In this document: positions 6,955 to 15,161 of the stretch, in pieces
Layout: each line of letters starts with the position of its first letter
How positions within the stretch are numbered: position 1 is the first letter of the stretch
From: an uncultured Clostridia bacterium
GTDB lineage: Bacteria; Bacillota; Clostridia; TANB77; CAG-508
Length of the DNA stretch: 18,105 nt
Direction: 5' to 3'
NCBI GenBank assembly: GCA_934169575.1
Contig: CAKPOA010000021.1
Location: forward strand, 1 to 18,105
The notes under the pieces: model-generated
Databases searched by the model: none
What the model was told of the DNA's origin: nothing
Seen by the model: the letters and a program-made list of their open reading frames with translations, nothing else
Program-made: the position numbers and the translations under genes

Positions 6955-9393
6955 ATGTTTCAAAATATACAAGAAGAAACAAAAGATCAAACAAAAGAGG
7001 AAACAAGGCTTAAGAAAAATATATTAGCCAATGTAATATCTAAAAAATATATATTATTATATATAATTACTTTTATGGTATCAACTATAGGAATAGGACA
7101 ACCTGTATCTCCATGTAGTTTAGCGATTTGTGCTGCGATAATTGCAAATGAGATACCTGTAATTGCTATACTTATAATTTCTTTAATAGGAAATATTGTT
7201 GGTTGTGGAGTAAATTCAATAATTCCATTTATTTTAACTATGCTTATATTTTTTGCAAGTTTTTTTGTTACTGAATTAAAGTATAATGATGAAAATAGAA
7301 ATGAAAAAATAAAATTAGGTACTAGAATGCTTGTTGCAAGTTTAATAGTTGGTATTGTGAAATTATTTATATCTGGATTTTTGATTTATGATTTATTTGT
7401 GACAATAACAACGTCAATATTAGTATTTGTGCTATATAAGGTTTTTACAAATTCTATTACCGTATTAGTAAATTTTCGCGAAAAGAGGGCTTTTACTTTA
7501 GAAGAAGTTATTGGTGCGGGTGTATTGTTAGTAATTGCAATATGTTCAATAGGTGATTTTCAAATTTTAGGTTTTTCAATTAGAAATATAATTGCTATTT
7601 TTATTGTATTAGTTCTTGGTTGGAAAAATGGTATGCTTGTTGGTGCAACATCTGGTGTAACAATAGGAGTTACACTTGGGATAATTGCTGGAACTGAGCC
7701 TGTAACAATTGCTGCATATGCAATCTCTGGTTTGATTGCTGGTGTATTAAATAAATTTGGAAAAATAGGTGTGATTGTAGGTTTTGTATTAGGTGATATT
7801 ATTCTTACATATTTGTCAAATGGTGGAATACAAAATTTGATAATTTTTCAAGAAATTTTAATTGCAGGAATTGGTTTGATTGCAGTTCCTAAAAGTGTAA
7901 ATCTTAGTATTGAAAATATAATTGGTGAGAATAAGTTTTTACCAGTTGGTGCCAATAGAGGATTAAATAGAAGTAAGGAAACTGTAGAAAAATTGCAAAA
8001 TGTTTCTAAGGCTGTTGAAGATATGGCTGAAACATATGATCAAGCAAGTGAAATCTTGATAAATGATAATGATTTTAGAAAGAAAAATAAACAAATATTT
8101 ATATCTGAATTGTTAAATTATACAGAAAATATGGAAAATAATATTTTGTATGATAGTATTTCAGATGTTGATAGTAAAATTGTAGATGATGTTTTTAAGG
8201 CATTACTTAAAAAGCAATTTATTAAAGAAAAAGATCTTGTTAAAATTTTTGCAAAAAATAATAATTATGTGATAGGTTTTGAAGATGAAGAAAAGATAAT
8301 AAACAGAGATATTGAGAAAATGACTCAAGCAATTAATTCTGCATATAGAATTAGTAAAATGAATTTTATATGGAATGCAAGATTAAAAGAAGAAAAGAGT
8401 AATATAAAAGCTCAATTGAAAGGTGTTTCAAAAGCTATTTGTGATATTGCCGAAGATATAAGAGTTGAGATAAAAAATGATAATCTATATACTGACGAAA
8501 AAGAAAGAATTTCTTTATTATTAAAACAAAAACAAATTCTTGTACAAGAAATTTCTATAAATCGTAGAGAGGATGGAAGATTTATAGTTGAAATATATAT
8601 TGAGGAAAATGATAATGAAAATGTCTCAATAATTATTGGCAAAATTATTGAAAAAACTTTAAATGAAAAAGTAAAACAAACACAAAGTTTAATTATTGAA
8701 AATGAAAAATGTGAAAAATACATATTTACATCAGATGATAAATTTTTAATTGAAATAGGACAAGCAGGTAAGGTTAAAGATGATATGCCGGTTTCTGGTG
8801 ATAGTGTTTTAAAAACTAAGCTTAAAGATGGTAAATATTTGCTTGCAATTAGTGATGGAATGGGTTCTGGAGCAGATGCTAGAAGAAGTAGTCAAATAGT
8901 TATAAAAATGTTGCAAAGATTACTGAATTCTGGATTTAAAAAAGAAACATCAATTGATTTAATAAATTCGAATTTATTAAATGTAGGTGAAGATGTTTTT
9001 GCTACATTAGATATTGCTATTATTGATTTATATAAAGGCAATATTGAATTTATTAAAAGTGGGTGTTCTCCGACATATATTAAAAACAAAAAGAGAATTC
9101 AAATGATCAAGTCTCTTTCTCTTCCAACAGGTGCAATTAAAAATGCTACTCAAGAAATTTTTGATAAAGATATTGAAAATGGTGATATAATTGTAATGTG
9201 TAGTGATGGAATTATTGATTCTAATATTGAATATAAAAATAAAGAATTATGGCTGAAATATTTACTTGAAGATATGGAAAATAATAATCCACAAAAAATT
9301 GCAGATATTATTTTAAATGAAGCTATAGATAATAATTATGGTAAAATTAAAGATGATATGAGTATAATTACATTTAAGTTAACACAAAAATAA
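6955..9393 (+). CDS. spoIIE: Stage II sporulation protein E (membrane-bound PP2C phosphatase)
   Basis: SpoIIE dephosphorylates the anti-anti-sigma factor SpoIIAA, freeing sigma-F in the forespore, and also takes part in polar septum formation with FtsZ. The 812-residue protein has the canonical three parts. Residues about 28-330 are a block of roughly ten membrane helices. A charged middle region (about 340-590) follows. Residues about 600-812 form a PP2C domain with metal-binding DGMGSG (634-639), CSDGIIDSN around Asp751, and DDMSII (800-805). The GGGGTGAT site (6943-6950) supports the ATG. The gene stands alone with its own upstream gap. I saw no convincing Spo0A box or 21-base-spaced promoter. 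It is the strongest sign that the organism makes endospores. Confidence 0.96.
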   Translation: MFQNIQEETKDQTKEETRLKKNILANVISKKYILLYIITFMVSTIGIGQPVSPCSLAICAAIIANEIPVIAILIISLIGNIVGCGVNSIIPFILTMLIFFASFFVTELKYNDENRNEKIKLGTRMLVASLIVGIVKLFISGFLIYDLFVTITTSILVFVLYKVFTNSITVLVNFREKRAFTLEEVIGAGVLLVIAICSIGDFQILGFSIRNIIAIFIVLVLGWKNGMLVGATSGVTIGVTLGIIAGTEPVTIAAYAISGLIAGVLNKFGKIGVIVGFVLGDIILTYLSNGGIQNLIIFQEILIAGIGLIAVPKSVNLSIENIIGENKFLPVGANRGLNRSKETVEKLQNVSKAVEDMAETYDQASEILINDNDFRKKNKQIFISELLNYTENMENNILYDSISDVDSKIVDDVFKALLKKQFIKEKDLVKIFAKNNNYVIGFEDEEKIINRDIEKMTQAINSAYRISKMNFIWNARLKEEKSNIKAQLKGVSKAICDIAEDIRVEIKNDNLYTDEKERISLLLKQKQILVQEISINRREDGRFIVEIYIEENDNENVSIIIGKIIEKTLNEKVKQTQSLIIENEKCEKYIFTSDDKFLIEIGQAGKVKDDMPVSGDSVLKTKLKDGKYLLAISDGMGSGADARRSSQIVIKMLQRLLNSGFKKETSIDLINSNLLNVGEDVFATLDIAIIDLYKGNIEFIKSGCSPTYIKNKKRIQMIKSLSLPTGAIKNATQEIFDKDIENGDIIVMCSDGIIDSNIEYKNKELWLKYLLEDMENNNPQKIADIILNEAIDNNYGKIKDDMSIITFKLTQK

Positions 9394-9407
9394 TTTTTTC
9401 ATATAAT
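9379..9407 (+). promoter_or_regulatory. Sigma-A-type promoter for the small membrane protein gene
   Basis: TTAACA (9379-9384) and TATAAT (9402-9407) are separated by exactly 17 bases. The -35 box overlaps the 3' end of spoIIE. Initiation would fall near 9414, at the foot of the hairpin listed next. Confidence 0.6.
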
Positions 9408-9411
9408 GTAT

Positions 9412-9432
9412 TATAGACTTGTTTAGTCTATA
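9412..9432 (+). promoter_or_regulatory. Perfect hairpin/palindrome at the predicted transcript start
   Basis: TATAGACT (9412-9419) pairs perfectly with AGTCTATA (9425-9432) around the loop TGTTT. It begins at the predicted transcription start and ends two bases before the GGGAG ribosome binding site (9435-9439). It may be a 5'-end mRNA-stabilising stem, a translation control hairpin, or a repressor operator; the sequence cannot tell these apart. Confidence 0.55.
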
Positions 9433-9448
9433 GTGGGAGTTGAGAAAA

Positions 9449-9886
9449 ATGTGTGAACAAAATAAATGTATTGTTCCAATTATAATTTCGGTTATAATCG
9501 GAGTTTTAATTGGAGTGTTATTTTATACAGGATTTATAACTTCAGCAATTATTTCTACACCTCTAATATTTGCAGCAACTTTTGCTGGGGTTAGTTTAAT
9601 ATTGATTTTTATTGCAGCTGTGTTTGCAATAAAAAAAGAAACAAGACAATGTATTTGTGAAAATGGCAATTGTGTAGTTCTTGGAAGTGTTGGAACACTT
9701 ATTATAGCAATAACTGCATTAGCATATATAGAATCATTAGTAGCAGCAAGTATTTTACCTGCTATATTAGTAGGAACATTAGGTTTCTTTGTTAGCTTAA
9801 CTTTCTTGAGTTTTATTGCTTTGACTTTATGCTTGATTAAATCTAATTGTTATAAGAAATATGAACATTGTCATTATGATGAATAA
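9449..9886 (+). CDS. Small four-helix membrane protein with cysteine-rich loops, function unknown
   Basis: The 145-residue protein has four predicted membrane helices, at about residues 9-30, 33-60, 77-100 and 103-130. Short cysteine-containing segments lie between and outside them: MCEQNKC at the N-terminus, a QCICENGNC loop in the middle, and SNCYKKYEHCHYDE at the C-terminus. The spacing of the cysteines around the membrane suggests metal binding or disulfides, but I recognise no named family. An upstream in-frame TTG at 9440 adds three residues, but it abuts the GGGAG site (9435-9439), so ATG 9449 at nine bases is preferred. It has its own promoter and a terminator (9898-9939), so it is probably a single-gene unit. 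Confidence 0.75.
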   Translation: MCEQNKCIVPIIISVIIGVLIGVLFYTGFITSAIISTPLIFAATFAGVSLILIFIAAVFAIKKETRQCICENGNCVVLGSVGTLIIAITALAYIESLVAASILPAILVGTLGFFVSLTFLSFIALTLCLIKSNCYKKYEHCHYDE

Positions 9887-9897
9887 GGAATGAAAAT

Positions 9898-9939
9898 ATA
9901 AAAGAAAAATGAGTATTTTAGTGCTCATTTTTCTTTTAT
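9898..9939. terminator. Strong bidirectional intrinsic terminator between convergent genes
   Basis: A perfect 16-base stem pairs 9898-9913 with 9924-9939. On either strand the stem ends in a GAG/CTC base, followed by a T-rich 3' arm (ATTTTTCTTTTAT on plus). It lies between the end of the small membrane protein gene and the end of porB, so it can serve both convergent transcripts. Confidence 0.85.
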
Positions 9940-9993
9940 TTGACTAAAATTAAATCTTCTGGACCAATGTTTACAGAAAAGCAGAATTTTCTC

Positions 9994-10944
9994 TTATTTA
10001 TTTGACATTTCTTCTAAATCCAATAATTCTTGCCATCTTCTATCAACTTCAGCTTGAAATTCTTCAATCATCCATTCATTACCAGGTTTAAACATATGTT
10101 TAAATCTTTTTTGGGTTTTCAAAAATTCTTCAACAGGTAAAACTTTTGCAGGTTTATATGTTATATGATATTTACCATTAACAACTTCATATAAAGGCCA
10201 ATAATGTGTTTGAACAGCAAGTTTGTTAATAGTCATTAATTCTGAAGCATCATAACCCCATCCACGAGGGCAAGGAGCCAAAACATTTAAAAATGTAGGA
10301 CCTTCTGTGTAAATTGCTTTTTCAGATTTTTCATATAAATCTTTAAAATCACCCATTGCAATAGATTGAGCAACATAAGGTAAATGGTGATTAGCCATTA
10401 TTTCTGTTAAATCTTTTCTATTTTGCATTTTACCAGGTATAACTTTACCTGCTGGAGTAGTAGTTGTATCTGCAAAACGTGGTGTTGCAGAAGAACGTTG
10501 AATACCTGTATTCATATAGGCACCATTATCATAACAAACATAGGTTAAATCATGACCTCTTTCCATAGCACCAGATAATGCTTGAAGACCAATATCATAT
10601 GTACCACCATCACCACCAAATGCAATAAATTTTGTATGTTCGTTTTCTGGTAGTTTACCTTGTCTTTTTAAAGATTTATAAGCTGCTTCAACACCAGAAA
10701 GTGTAGAGCCTGCACACTCAAAAGCAGTATGTATAAAAGAATCAGACCAAGATGTGTATGGATAAATAAATGTTGAAACTTCCATACAACCTGTGGCACA
10801 AGCAACAACTGCATGATCTTCATTTTTTAAAGATCTCATAACCATTCTTGAAACAACAGGAGCACCACAACCTGCACACATTCTATGACCTTCCATAAAG
10901 TGAGGCTTTTTATTTGCAATTATTTCTTTCATATTATAAGCCAT
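9994..10944 (-). CDS. porB: Pyruvate:ferredoxin oxidoreductase beta subunit
   Basis: Thiamine-diphosphate subunit of the four-subunit 2-oxoacid:ferredoxin oxidoreductase. It decarboxylates the oxoacid and holds the proximal [4Fe-4S] cluster. The 316-residue protein shows CAGCGAP (Cys23, Cys26), Cys53 in CATGC and Cys225 in LAPCPRGWG as likely cluster ligands. The ThDP motif is GDGGTYDIGLQAL (111-123), with YDNGAYMNTGIQRS (138-151). The ATG lies two bases after the porA stop, with AAAGGA inside the porA end, so translation is tightly coupled. Pyruvate is the most likely substrate from overall resemblance; a branched-chain oxoacid enzyme (Vor) is the main alternative. Confidence 0.93.
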   Translation of the reverse strand: MAYNMKEIIANKKPHFMEGHRMCAGCGAPVVSRMVMRSLKNEDHAVVACATGCMEVSTFIYPYTSWSDSFIHTAFECAGSTLSGVEAAYKSLKRQGKLPENEHTKFIAFGGDGGTYDIGLQALSGAMERGHDLTYVCYDNGAYMNTGIQRSSATPRFADTTTTPAGKVIPGKMQNRKDLTEIMANHHLPYVAQSIAMGDFKDLYEKSEKAIYTEGPTFLNVLAPCPRGWGYDASELMTINKLAVQTHYWPLYEVVNGKYHITYKPAKVLPVEEFLKTQKRFKHMFKPGNEWMIEEFQAEVDRRWQELLDLEEMSNK

Positions 10945-10946
10945 AT

Positions 10947-12134
10947 TTACACATCCTTTCTAAGACCAAGATATCTATAAGGATTACCAATATCTTGAGT
11001 TTCAACAATTTTTTGTAAATCTTTAAAAACTGATTCAATTTCATCAGTTCTTGTATCACGTCCACCAATTCCATAAATATAATTTATAACTGGTGTAGTA
11101 CATTTATTTACATACATACCTGATGTTATATCTTGGAATAATGCACCACCTGCACCATTTAAAGAATCTGATTTATCTAAAACAGCAACAGCTTTTACAT
11201 GAGATAGTGCTTTTGCAATTTCATCAGCAGGGAATGGTCTAAATACTCTTATTTTCAAAAGACCTGCTTTTATTCCTTGACTACGTAATTTGTCAATAAC
11301 AAATTTTGTTGTACCTGCAGTGGAATTCATGCAAACAATAGCAATATCTGCATCATCTAATTTGTATTGTTCAAATAATCCATAACTTCTACCAGTCCAT
11401 TTTTCAAACTCTTTAGAAACTTCAAGAATAACCTCTTTTGCTTTTTTCATTGCTTCACCTTGTTGTGCTTTATGTTCAAAAAGATATGCTTGTAAATCAA
11501 GTGGACCAATAGCAATTGGTTCTTTTTTATTTAATAAATAATGCTCAGGTTTATATTCTCCAACAAATTTTTTAACTTCTTTATCTTCTTCAAGCATAAT
11601 ATTTTCAATAGAATGTGATGTAATAAAACCATCTTGACAAACCATTAATGGTAGTAAAACATCTTTATGTTCAGCAATTCTATGTGCCATAAGTAAATTG
11701 TCATAAGCTTCTTGATTATTTTCAGAAAAAAGCATAATCCAACCACTATCACGAACTCCCATTGCATCTGAATGGTCATTATGAATATTTAATGGGCCAG
11801 ATACTGCTCTATTAACTAAAGACATAACAATAGGTAAACGTAAACTAGAAGCTATATAAATCATTTCCCACATATATGATAAACCATTTGCAGATGTTGC
11901 AGTCATTGCTCTTGCACCAGCAGCTTCTGCACCAATACAAGCACTCATTGCACTATGCTCACTTTCAACAGCTACAAATTCTGTATCAACAGTACCATTT
12001 GCAACAAATGTTGAAAAATATTGTGGGATTTCTGTTGATGGAGTGATAGGGAATGCTGCTACAACATCAGGATTAATTTGTTTCATTGCTGTTGCAGATG
12101 CTTCATTACCACTTAATCTTTCTCTTATACTCAT
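10947..12134 (-). CDS. porA: Pyruvate:ferredoxin oxidoreductase alpha subunit
   Basis: The alpha subunit carries oxidoreductase domains I and II and shapes the active site with beta. The 395-residue product has GNEASATAMKQINPDVVAAF near its start, then FPITPSTEIP, the VAVESEHSAMSACIGAEAAG segment, TATSANGLSYMWEM and NDHSDAMGVRDSG, all typical of the family. An in-frame ATG at 12143 touches the GAGAGG ribosome binding site (12144-12149), while the ATG at 12134 is nine bases from it, so the shorter form starting MSIRERLSGNE is preferred. It is third in the porCDAB operon. Confidence 0.93.
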   Translation of the reverse strand: MSIRERLSGNEASATAMKQINPDVVAAFPITPSTEIPQYFSTFVANGTVDTEFVAVESEHSAMSACIGAEAAGARAMTATSANGLSYMWEMIYIASSLRLPIVMSLVNRAVSGPLNIHNDHSDAMGVRDSGWIMLFSENNQEAYDNLLMAHRIAEHKDVLLPLMVCQDGFITSHSIENIMLEEDKEVKKFVGEYKPEHYLLNKKEPIAIGPLDLQAYLFEHKAQQGEAMKKAKEVILEVSKEFEKWTGRSYGLFEQYKLDDADIAIVCMNSTAGTTKFVIDKLRSQGIKAGLLKIRVFRPFPADEIAKALSHVKAVAVLDKSDSLNGAGGALFQDITSGMYVNKCTTPVINYIYGIGGRDTRTDEIESVFKDLQKIVETQDIGNPYRYLGLRKDV

Positions 12135-12152
12135 TTTTATCATCCTCTCAAA

Positions 12153-12440
12153 TTAAATTTTCATTTCTATTGCTTTAAATGGACATACTTTAGCACAAAT
12201 TCCACAACCTTTGCAATAGTCATAATTAAAATCTTCTCTTTTTAAATCTTTATTAACAGGAATGGCATTATCAGGGCAAACAGGGAAACATAATCCACAT
12301 TGTTTACATTTTTCTTTGTCAAAAATAGGTGTCATACTTCTCCAGTCCCCAGTTTTAAAATTAACAGAATTTCCTGCATCATAAATATTTCCACCAATAG
12401 TCATTTTTTCCATAGGTGTATTTGTATTAATTTCAGACAT
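12153..12440 (-). CDS. porD: Pyruvate:ferredoxin oxidoreductase delta subunit (2x[4Fe-4S] ferredoxin type)
   Basis: Electron-transfer subunit that passes electrons from the catalytic subunits to external ferredoxin. In 95 residues it has two complete cluster motifs: Cys45-x2-Cys48-x2-Cys51-x3-Cys55-Pro and Cys76-x2-Cys79-x2-Cys82-x3-Cys86-Pro. The N-terminal extension with TGDWRSMTPIFD is characteristic of PorD rather than of free ferredoxins. AAAGGAAG lies upstream of the ATG on the minus strand. It sits between porC and porA. Confidence 0.94.
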   Translation of the reverse strand: MSEINTNTPMEKMTIGGNIYDAGNSVNFKTGDWRSMTPIFDKEKCKQCGLCFPVCPDNAIPVNKDLKREDFNYDYCKGCGICAKVCPFKAIEMKI

Positions 12441-12465
12441 AATAATCTTCCTTTCTCCATATAAA

Positions 12466-13044
12466 CTAAATTTTATGAACTTGATTTAATGCTAATTTTA
12501 AAGCTTGCATATTTCCTCCAATAACTTCAGGCTTTTTAGCAAATTTATGTTTAAAAGAATTTTCCATATCTTTTATAAATGTTTCATCATCCATGATATT
12601 ACTTACTTTAACAATAGCTGCAAGCATAGGTGTATTTGGAAAATATTTTCCAAGTGTGTCAATAGAAATTTTTCGAGCATCTATTGTATAAATATCTCCT
12701 GAATATCCTTTTAAAACACTTTCTAAATATTCTTTAGATTTTGTTGTATTGATTATTATTCCACCACTTTGTTTTAAACCTGCTGTAACATCAACAGTTT
12801 CAAGCAATGTATCATCAACGACTACAACATAATCTGGCTCATATATATTACTATGAATTGTTATTGGATTTTTACTTATTCTGTTATATGCTGTAATTGG
12901 TGCTCCCATTCTTTCTGGACCATATTCAGGAAATCCTTGAATAAATTTTCCTGTATTAAATGCAGCATCTGCAAGTAAAAGTGATGCCGTTTTCGCACCT
13001 TGTCCACCTCTACCATGCCATCTTATTTCAATTAAATCTTGCAT
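12466..13044 (-). CDS. porC: Pyruvate:ferredoxin oxidoreductase gamma subunit
   Basis: Gamma subunit (domain III of single-chain PFOR), thought to bind CoA and the neighbouring subunits. The 192-residue protein begins with the hallmark IRWHGRGGQGAKTAS (7-21), then GFPEYGPERMGAPITAYNRI (37-56) and a conserved NTPMLAAIVKV segment (136-146). AAGGAGG lies just upstream of the ATG. It is the first gene of the operon, 25 bases downstream of a consensus promoter's expected start. Confidence 0.94.
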   Translation of the reverse strand: MQDLIEIRWHGRGGQGAKTASLLLADAAFNTGKFIQGFPEYGPERMGAPITAYNRISKNPITIHSNIYEPDYVVVVDDTLLETVDVTAGLKQSGGIIINTTKSKEYLESVLKGYSGDIYTIDARKISIDTLGKYFPNTPMLAAIVKVSNIMDDETFIKDMENSFKHKFAKKPEVIGGNMQALKLALNQVHKI

Positions 13045-13075
13045 GAAAATGCCTCCTTTTTTATATTATAGATAA

Positions 13076-13104
13076 AGTATATAGCTCTTTTAGCAAAATG
13101 TCAA
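13076..13104 (-). promoter_or_regulatory. Sigma-A-type promoter of porCDAB
   Basis: On the minus strand, TTGACA (13104-13099) and TATACT (13081-13076) are separated by exactly 17 bases. The expected start is about 25 bases before the porC ATG, leaving room only for its ribosome binding site. Confidence 0.82.
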
Positions 13105-13115
13105 TAAAAAAAATT

Positions 13116-13144
13116 ATAAAAATTTTTTTCATAAAAATTTTTTA
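13116..13144. repeat. Two tandem A5-T6/7 tracts between divergent promoters
   Basis: ATAAAAATTTTTT occurs at 13116 and again at 13131, a 15-base tandem. Such A/T tracts bend DNA and can act as UP elements. They lie between the por promoter (minus) and the G5/3D gene promoter (plus). In this AT-rich genome the significance is uncertain. Confidence 0.45.
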
Positions 13145-13204
13145 TAACACATATAATATAGTAATATCAACTAAAAATGGGAAAAAAGTAAAAAATTTCC
13201 AGAG

Positions 13205-13233
13205 TTGACAAAAGTAAAAAAATGATATATAAT
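13205..13233 (+). promoter_or_regulatory. Perfect consensus sigma-A promoter of the G5/3D wall protein gene
   Basis: TTGACA (13205-13210) and TATAAT (13228-13233) match the consensus at all 12 positions with a 17-base spacer. Transcription should begin near 13240, which rules out the in-frame ATG at 13222 as the start of the next gene. Confidence 0.9.
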
Positions 13234-13269
13234 CACAATGTCAGCAGAAAAAGGAGGGTTAAAATTCTT

Positions 13270-14208
13270 ATGAGAAAAAGAAATAAAAACACTTTTTTGA
13301 AAATAAAAATATTAATAACTACAATAATTTTATTCATGTTATCTGGAGTGGGAGTAATGGCAGTATCAACAAAAGTAAATAATGTTACAATTACTTTATC
13401 AGATGGATATGAAATGAATGTATTAACTACAAAAACTAATGTATCAGAAATATTACAAGAAAACAATATATTAATAAAAGGTGATGAAAAAGTTACACCT
13501 AGTGAAACACAAGAAATCACTGAAAATAAAAAAATAATAATATCAAATAAATCAGAACAAGAAATAGAAGTTGCAAAAGTATCTGAAAGTGGTGTACAAA
13601 CAACACTTGATGAATTATTAGGTGCATATGATACTATAGTAGAAAAAATAGAAGTTGAAGAAGAAGAAATACCTTATGAAACAATTGAAAAAGATATATC
13701 AAGTGGTGCAGAAAAAACAAAAAATAAGGTTTTAAGAGAAGGAAAAAATGGACTTAAAAAAGTGACATATAAAGTTAAATATCAAAACAATACACAAATT
13801 GATAAAATAAAAATATCAGAAGAAATTGTTGAAGAGCCTGTAGATAAAATTGTTCAAATTAAATCAGCAGTTGTAAGCTCAAGAGCATCAACAACATCAA
13901 GAACATCACAAAGTAATTCTGGTTCAACTGTAAAAATATATAAAGTTACAGCATATTGTTCATGTGCAAAATGTTGTGGCAAAACAAATGGTATTACATC
14001 ATCTGGTAAAAAAGCAACGGCAGGAAGAACAATTGCAGCACCAGCATCATTTGCATTGGGGACAAAGGTTTTGATAAATGGAAAAGAATATGTTGTTGAA
14101 GATAGAGGTGGAGCAATAAGAGGAAATCGTATAGATGTATATATGAATTCTCATTCAGCAGCAATGGCATGGGGAGTGAAATACTTACCAGTAGAAATAG
14201 AAAATTAA
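13270..14208 (+). CDS. Secreted wall protein with DUF348-like, G5 and 3D domains (YabE/Rpf-like)
   Basis: Membrane-anchored or secreted 312-residue protein of the YabE type, expected to act on or bind peptidoglycan. A basic start and one hydrophobic segment (13-32) act as signal or anchor. Residues about 38-90 resemble the ubiquitin-like DUF348 repeat, with an LTTKTNVSEILQENNI core. Residues about 122-198 form a G5 domain. A Ser/Thr-rich linker follows (201-220). Residues 223-311 form a 3D domain with CSCAKCCG (230-237), VEDRGGAIRGNRIDVYMNSH (276-295, Asp278 and Asp289) and WGVKYLPVEI. The first Asp of the three-Asp set is not obvious: TIAAPASFALGTKV replaces the TIAxDP form. The start is ATG 13270 after AAGGAGGG, because the earlier ATG lies within the promoter. 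Confidence 0.88.
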   Translation: MRKRNKNTFLKIKILITTIILFMLSGVGVMAVSTKVNNVTITLSDGYEMNVLTTKTNVSEILQENNILIKGDEKVTPSETQEITENKKIIISNKSEQEIEVAKVSESGVQTTLDELLGAYDTIVEKIEVEEEEIPYETIEKDISSGAEKTKNKVLREGKNGLKKVTYKVKYQNNTQIDKIKISEEIVEEPVDKIVQIKSAVVSSRASTTSRTSQSNSGSTVKIYKVTAYCSCAKCCGKTNGITSSGKKATAGRTIAAPASFALGTKVLINGKEYVVEDRGGAIRGNRIDVYMNSHSAAMAWGVKYLPVEIEN

Positions 14209-14213
14209 AATTA

Positions 14214-14245
14214 TGGAGGTGGTAGGATTACCATCTCTTTTGTGT
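14214..14245 (+). terminator. Intrinsic terminator after the G5/3D gene
   Basis: GAGGTGGTA (14216-14224) pairs with TACCATCTC (14229-14237) around the GGAT loop, with one G-T pair. TTTT and a T-rich stretch follow at once. It sits seven bases after the stop codon. Confidence 0.7.
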
Positions 14246-14291
14246 AAATAAAGTTTCAAGTTTGAGCATTAAGAAAGGAATGAAATTAAAT

Positions 14292-15053
14292 ATGAGATTA
14301 GTATCATGGAATGTAAATGGAATAAGAGCTTGTTTAAATAAAGGTTTTGAAGATTTTTTTAAAGAGGTTAATGCAGATATTTTTTGTATTCAAGAAACAA
14401 AATGTCAAATTGGACAAGTTGATTTGAAATTTAGTGGATATAAAAGTTTTTGGAATAGTGCAGAAAAAAAAGGATATTCTGGTACCGCTATATTTACTAA
14501 AATAGAACCTATAAATGTTAAATATGGAATTGAAATTGAAGAACATGATAAAGAGGGAAGAGTTATAACATTAGAATTTGAAAATTTTTATTTAGTAAAT
14601 ATTTATACTCCAAATTCAAAAAGAGAACTTGAAAGATTAGGTTATAGGCAAATATGGGAAGATGAAATTAGAAAATATTTATTAAATTTAAATAAATTAA
14701 AACCAGTTATTATGTGTGGCGATTTAAATGTTGCTCATAAAGAAATTGATTTAAAAAATCCAAAAACTAATAGAAAAAATGCTGGTTTTACTGATGAAGA
14801 AAGAAATAAAATGACTGAATTATTAAATGCCGGTTTTACTGATTCGTTTAGGAAAATTTATCCTGATAAAATAGATTGCTATACTTGGTGGTCATATATG
14901 GGTCATGCTAGAGAAAAAAATGTTGGTTGGAGAATAGATTATTTTATTGTTTCAAATGATATTAAGGAAAATATTATAGATGCTAAAATTCATAGTGATA
15001 TTATGGGAAGTGATCATTGTCCAGTTGAACTTGAAATTGATTTTACAAATTAG
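14292..15053 (+). CDS. exoA: Exodeoxyribonuclease III / AP endonuclease
   Basis: Xth-family enzyme of base excision repair that cuts 5' to abasic sites and trims 3' ends. The 253-residue protein carries the whole signature set: SWNVNGIRA near the N-terminus, IFCIQETKCQ (catalytic Glu), YSGTAIFTK, VNIYTPNS, IMCGDLNVAHKEIDLKNPK (catalytic Asp and Asn), YTWWSYMGHAREKNVGWRID, and GSDHCPVELEI with the catalytic Asp-His at the end. The start at ATG 14292 gives the standard MRLVSWNVNGIR opening. Earlier in-frame codons at 14262 (TTG) and 14280 (ATG) lie before or within the AAAGGA site (14274-14279). It seems to stand as a single gene. Confidence 0.95.
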   Translation: MRLVSWNVNGIRACLNKGFEDFFKEVNADIFCIQETKCQIGQVDLKFSGYKSFWNSAEKKGYSGTAIFTKIEPINVKYGIEIEEHDKEGRVITLEFENFYLVNIYTPNSKRELERLGYRQIWEDEIRKYLLNLNKLKPVIMCGDLNVAHKEIDLKNPKTNRKNAGFTDEERNKMTELLNAGFTDSFRKIYPDKIDCYTWWSYMGHAREKNVGWRIDYFIVSNDIKENIIDAKIHSDIMGSDHCPVELEIDFTN

Positions 15054-15076
15054 CATTAAAATTCAAGCATTAGATT

Positions 15077-15108
15077 TAAATTAACTTTTGATGATTTTTG
15101 TTAATTTA
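15077..15108 (+). terminator. Weak stem-loop after exoA
   Basis: TAAATTAAC (15077-15085) pairs perfectly with GTTAATTTA (15100-15108) around a T-rich 14-base loop. It lies between the exoA stop and the next promoter. There is no clean T-run after the stem, so terminator function is a guess. Confidence 0.35.
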
Positions 15109-15113
15109 TAACA

Positions 15114-15142
15114 TTGACAAATTCGCTTATATATTATATATT
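15114..15142 (+). promoter_or_regulatory. Sigma-A-type promoter of the glucosaminidase gene
   Basis: TTGACA (15114-15119) and TATATT (15137-15142) with a 17-base spacer lie 20 bases before the start codon. Several overlapping TATA-like hexamers nearby make the exact -10 uncertain. Confidence 0.75.
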
Positions 15143-15161
15143 AATATCATAGGAGATGTGT

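Noticed and set aside
6718..6990. 90-residue minus-strand open frame upstream of spoIIE
   Set aside because: Its translation is dominated by Phe, Leu, Ile and Tyr, as expected from A-rich non-coding DNA read in reverse, and it overlaps the spoIIE start.
13222..13269. Longer N-terminus of the G5/3D protein from ATG 13222
   Set aside because: That codon lies between the -35 and -10 boxes of a perfect promoter and has no ribosome binding site; ATG 13270 follows AAGGAGGG.
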